A stretch of DNA of 64,000 bases from Mesorhizobium norvegicum (GTDB taxonomy: Bacteria > Pseudomonadota > Alphaproteobacteria > Rhizobiales > Rhizobiaceae). Below the pieces are notes generated by a model. That model had not been told where the DNA came from. It did not search any database and saw only the letters and a list, made by a program, of their open reading frames with translations. A program made the position numbers and the translations under genes. The number at the start of each line of letters is the position of its first letter. Within the stretch, counting starts at the first letter, position 1. The DNA lies in the NCBI RefSeq assembly GCF_004919685.1, contig NZ_SMYZ01000086.1, positions 1 to 64,000 of the forward strand. Reading direction: 5' to 3'. Below are positions 62,782 to 64,000 of this stretch, piece by piece.

Positions 62782-63780
62782 ATGACCAATTTCAGGAATT
62801 TGATGTTTGGAGCCGTGGCAACCACCATGCTGCTCGTCGGCGCCGCCAAGGCGGCCGACGATGTGAAGCTGCGCCTCAACTGGATGTACTACGGCTCCCA
62901 TGCCGGCTTCGCCCTCGGCAAGGTGAAGGGGTTCTACAAGGATGCCGGCATCAACCTCGACATCCGTTCAGGCAACGGTTCGGGCTCGGCGCACCGCCTG
63001 GTCGCCAATGGCGACAGCGACTTTTCCTATGGCTCGTGCGGATCGATGGTGAACCTTGCCTCGCAGGGCGCCGCGCTGATCTCGGTAGCGGTGATCGACG
63101 CCATGGGGGCGGATGCGGTACTGGTTCGCCCCGACGCGGGCATCACCAAGATTTCCGACCTCAAGGGCAAGAAGCTGCTCACCACATCCAATGCCGGCGT
63201 CAACACGTTCTTCCCGATCGTACTGTCCACGGCCGGCCTTTCGCCTTCCGACATCACACTCACCAATGTCCCCGACGGCGCGCTCGTGTCGAGTTATCTG
63301 CAAGGCGCCGGTGATACGGTGGGCATGCTTGGCGGCATCGACGACAAGCCGGCCGAGATCAAGAAGAACGGCGGCGCCGCTCCGGTGATCTTTCCTTATT
63401 CGAGCTATGGCGTGAACCAGATCGGATATTGCATCGTGGCGCGCAAGGAGATGGTCGCGAAAAACCCGGATCTCGTGAAACGCTTCGTGCAGGCGACCAT
63501 CAAGTCCTACAAGGCGGCCGAGGCCAATCCGGATGCCGCGATCGCGGCGATCGGCGACATCGTCGGCGGAACGATGAACGAGGACGAGGGCAAGGCGCAG
63601 GCGCGCGCGGTGCTCGATGTGACGCTCAGCCTTCTCTATTCGGCCGCTAACAAGGACAAGACGCTTGGCTTGAACGTGCCGTCGGATTGGGAAAGCATGG
63701 TGACGCTGATGAAGAAGTACAATGACCTCGACGCCAAGGTCGAGGCCACGCAATTCTACACTAACGACTTCGTCAAGTAA
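62782..63780 (+). CDS. ABC transporter substrate-binding protein, NMT1/ThiY-like
   Basis: This 332-residue periplasmic protein has a signal peptide (cleavage near VGAAKA-AD, residue 24) and the NMT1/SsuA fold, beginning VKLRLNWMYYGSHAGFALGK, as in binding proteins for pyrimidines, sulfonates and nitrate. CAGGAG precedes the ATG at 62782. It differs in family from the first binding protein, so a second importer begins here. A hairpin follows, then an ATPase gene. Confidence 0.87.
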   Translation: MTNFRNLMFGAVATTMLLVGAAKAADDVKLRLNWMYYGSHAGFALGKVKGFYKDAGINLDIRSGNGSGSAHRLVANGDSDFSYGSCGSMVNLASQGAALISVAVIDAMGADAVLVRPDAGITKISDLKGKKLLTTSNAGVNTFFPIVLSTAGLSPSDITLTNVPDGALVSSYLQGAGDTVGMLGGIDDKPAEIKKNGGAAPVIFPYSSYGVNQIGYCIVARKEMVAKNPDLVKRFVQATIKSYKAAEANPDAAIAAIGDIVGGTMNEDEGKAQARAVLDVTLSLLYSAANKDKTLGLNVPSDWESMVTLMKKYNDLDAKVEATQFYTNDFVK

Positions 63781-63785
63781 TTGGC

Positions 63786-63816
63786 GGGCCGGAGTGGCTT
63801 GCCGTCACTCCGGTCC
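63786..63816 (+). terminator. Hairpin after the second binding-protein gene
   Basis: GGGCCGGAGTG and CACTCCGGTCC form an 11-bp stem with one G-U pair and a 9-nt loop, starting 6 bp after the stop codon. There is no T-run. Its position repeats the pattern at 54800-54827: a strong hairpin directly after a binding-protein gene. Confidence 0.5.
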
Positions 63817-63848
63817 TCACTTCCGGCCGGGACCAGATTGAACCGTCG

Positions 63849-64000
63849 ATGAATCCGCTTATCGAACTTACAGGCGTGCAGAAGGTGTTCGGGGCAGGCC
63901 CCGGCGCCCTGCATGCCTTCGGGCCGGTCGACATGAAGATCGAGAAGGGCGAGTTCGTCTCGCTGCTCGGTCCGTCAGGCTGCGGAAAATCGACCCTCAT
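63849..64000 (+). CDS. ABC transporter ATP-binding protein, N-terminal part
   Basis: The gene is cut by the window end after about 50 residues. The start reads MNPLIELTGVQKVFGAGPGA and the Walker A GPSGCGKST is reached just before the end. It fits the SsuB/TauB-type ATPases that work with NMT1-like binding proteins, so it should belong to the second importer. Confidence 0.85.
   Translation, partial: MNPLIELTGVQKVFGAGPGALHAFGPVDMKIEKGEFVSLLGPSGCGKSTL

Overview
The window is GC-rich chromosomal DNA of an alphaproteobacterium, most likely a rhizobial-type member of the Hyphomicrobiales (Mesorhizobium or a close relative). This is inferred from the gene order rpsB-tsf / pyrH-frr-uppS-cdsA-rseP-bamA-lpxD-fabZ-lpxA-lpxI-lpxB, the use of LpxI, the alphaproteobacterial LexA box (GTTC-N7-GTTC) in the lexA promoter, a DUF982 gene, promoters of the CTTGNN-N17-TATA-like rhizobial type, and mosaic palindromic intergenic repeats. 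No rRNA, tRNA or CRISPR array was found.

Layout. (1) 0-15.7 kb: housekeeping translation and envelope genes, interrupted between tsf and pyrH by a divergent LysR regulator/aldo-keto reductase pair. (2) 15.7-22 kb: gltA, gltX, comEC and a self-regulated lexA. (3) 22.3-28.6 kb: an accessory block made of an intact IS481-type insertion sequence and a tryptophan-to-anthraniloyl-CoA degradation module (kynA, kynU, 2-aminobenzoate-CoA ligase and a divergent alpha/beta-hydrolase formamidase). (4) 28.6-39.3 kb: a tight ppiD-trpD-trpC-moaC-moeA operon, then tpiA, secG, an L,D-transpeptidase, pyrG and a DUF1697 gene, closed by a 146-bp palindromic repeat. (5) 39.4-50.3 kb: an NCS1 permease, a LysR regulator facing a palindromic operator, and an operon of leucyl aminopeptidase, S33 peptidase/amidase and a complete five-gene peptide ABC importer. 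(6) 50.4-52.1 kb: a DUF982 gene, a repeat, a frameshifted SnoaL-like gene and about 850 bp of unrecognised DNA. (7) 52.1-64 kb: an accessory catabolic cluster with a GlxA/AraC-type regulator, a sugar-type ABC importer, an aldehyde dehydrogenase, two different sialidase-fold (Asp-box) proteins without signal peptides, a DHDPS/NAL-family aldolase or dehydratase, and the start of a second ABC importer cut by the window end.

How the genes work together. The kyn block encodes every step from tryptophan to anthraniloyl-CoA and lies beside trpD-trpC, which consume anthranilate for tryptophan synthesis. The 42-50 kb operon looks like a unit for importing short peptides or amides and hydrolysing them inside the cell. 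The 52-64 kb cluster is the best candidate for an undescribed pathway. Its gene content suggests uptake of a sugar-like or sugar-acid-like solute, intracellular processing by two Asp-box proteins that seem to lack the canonical first sialidase arginine, cleavage or dehydration by the DHDPS-family enzyme, and oxidation of an aldehyde. The substrate cannot be read from the sequence.
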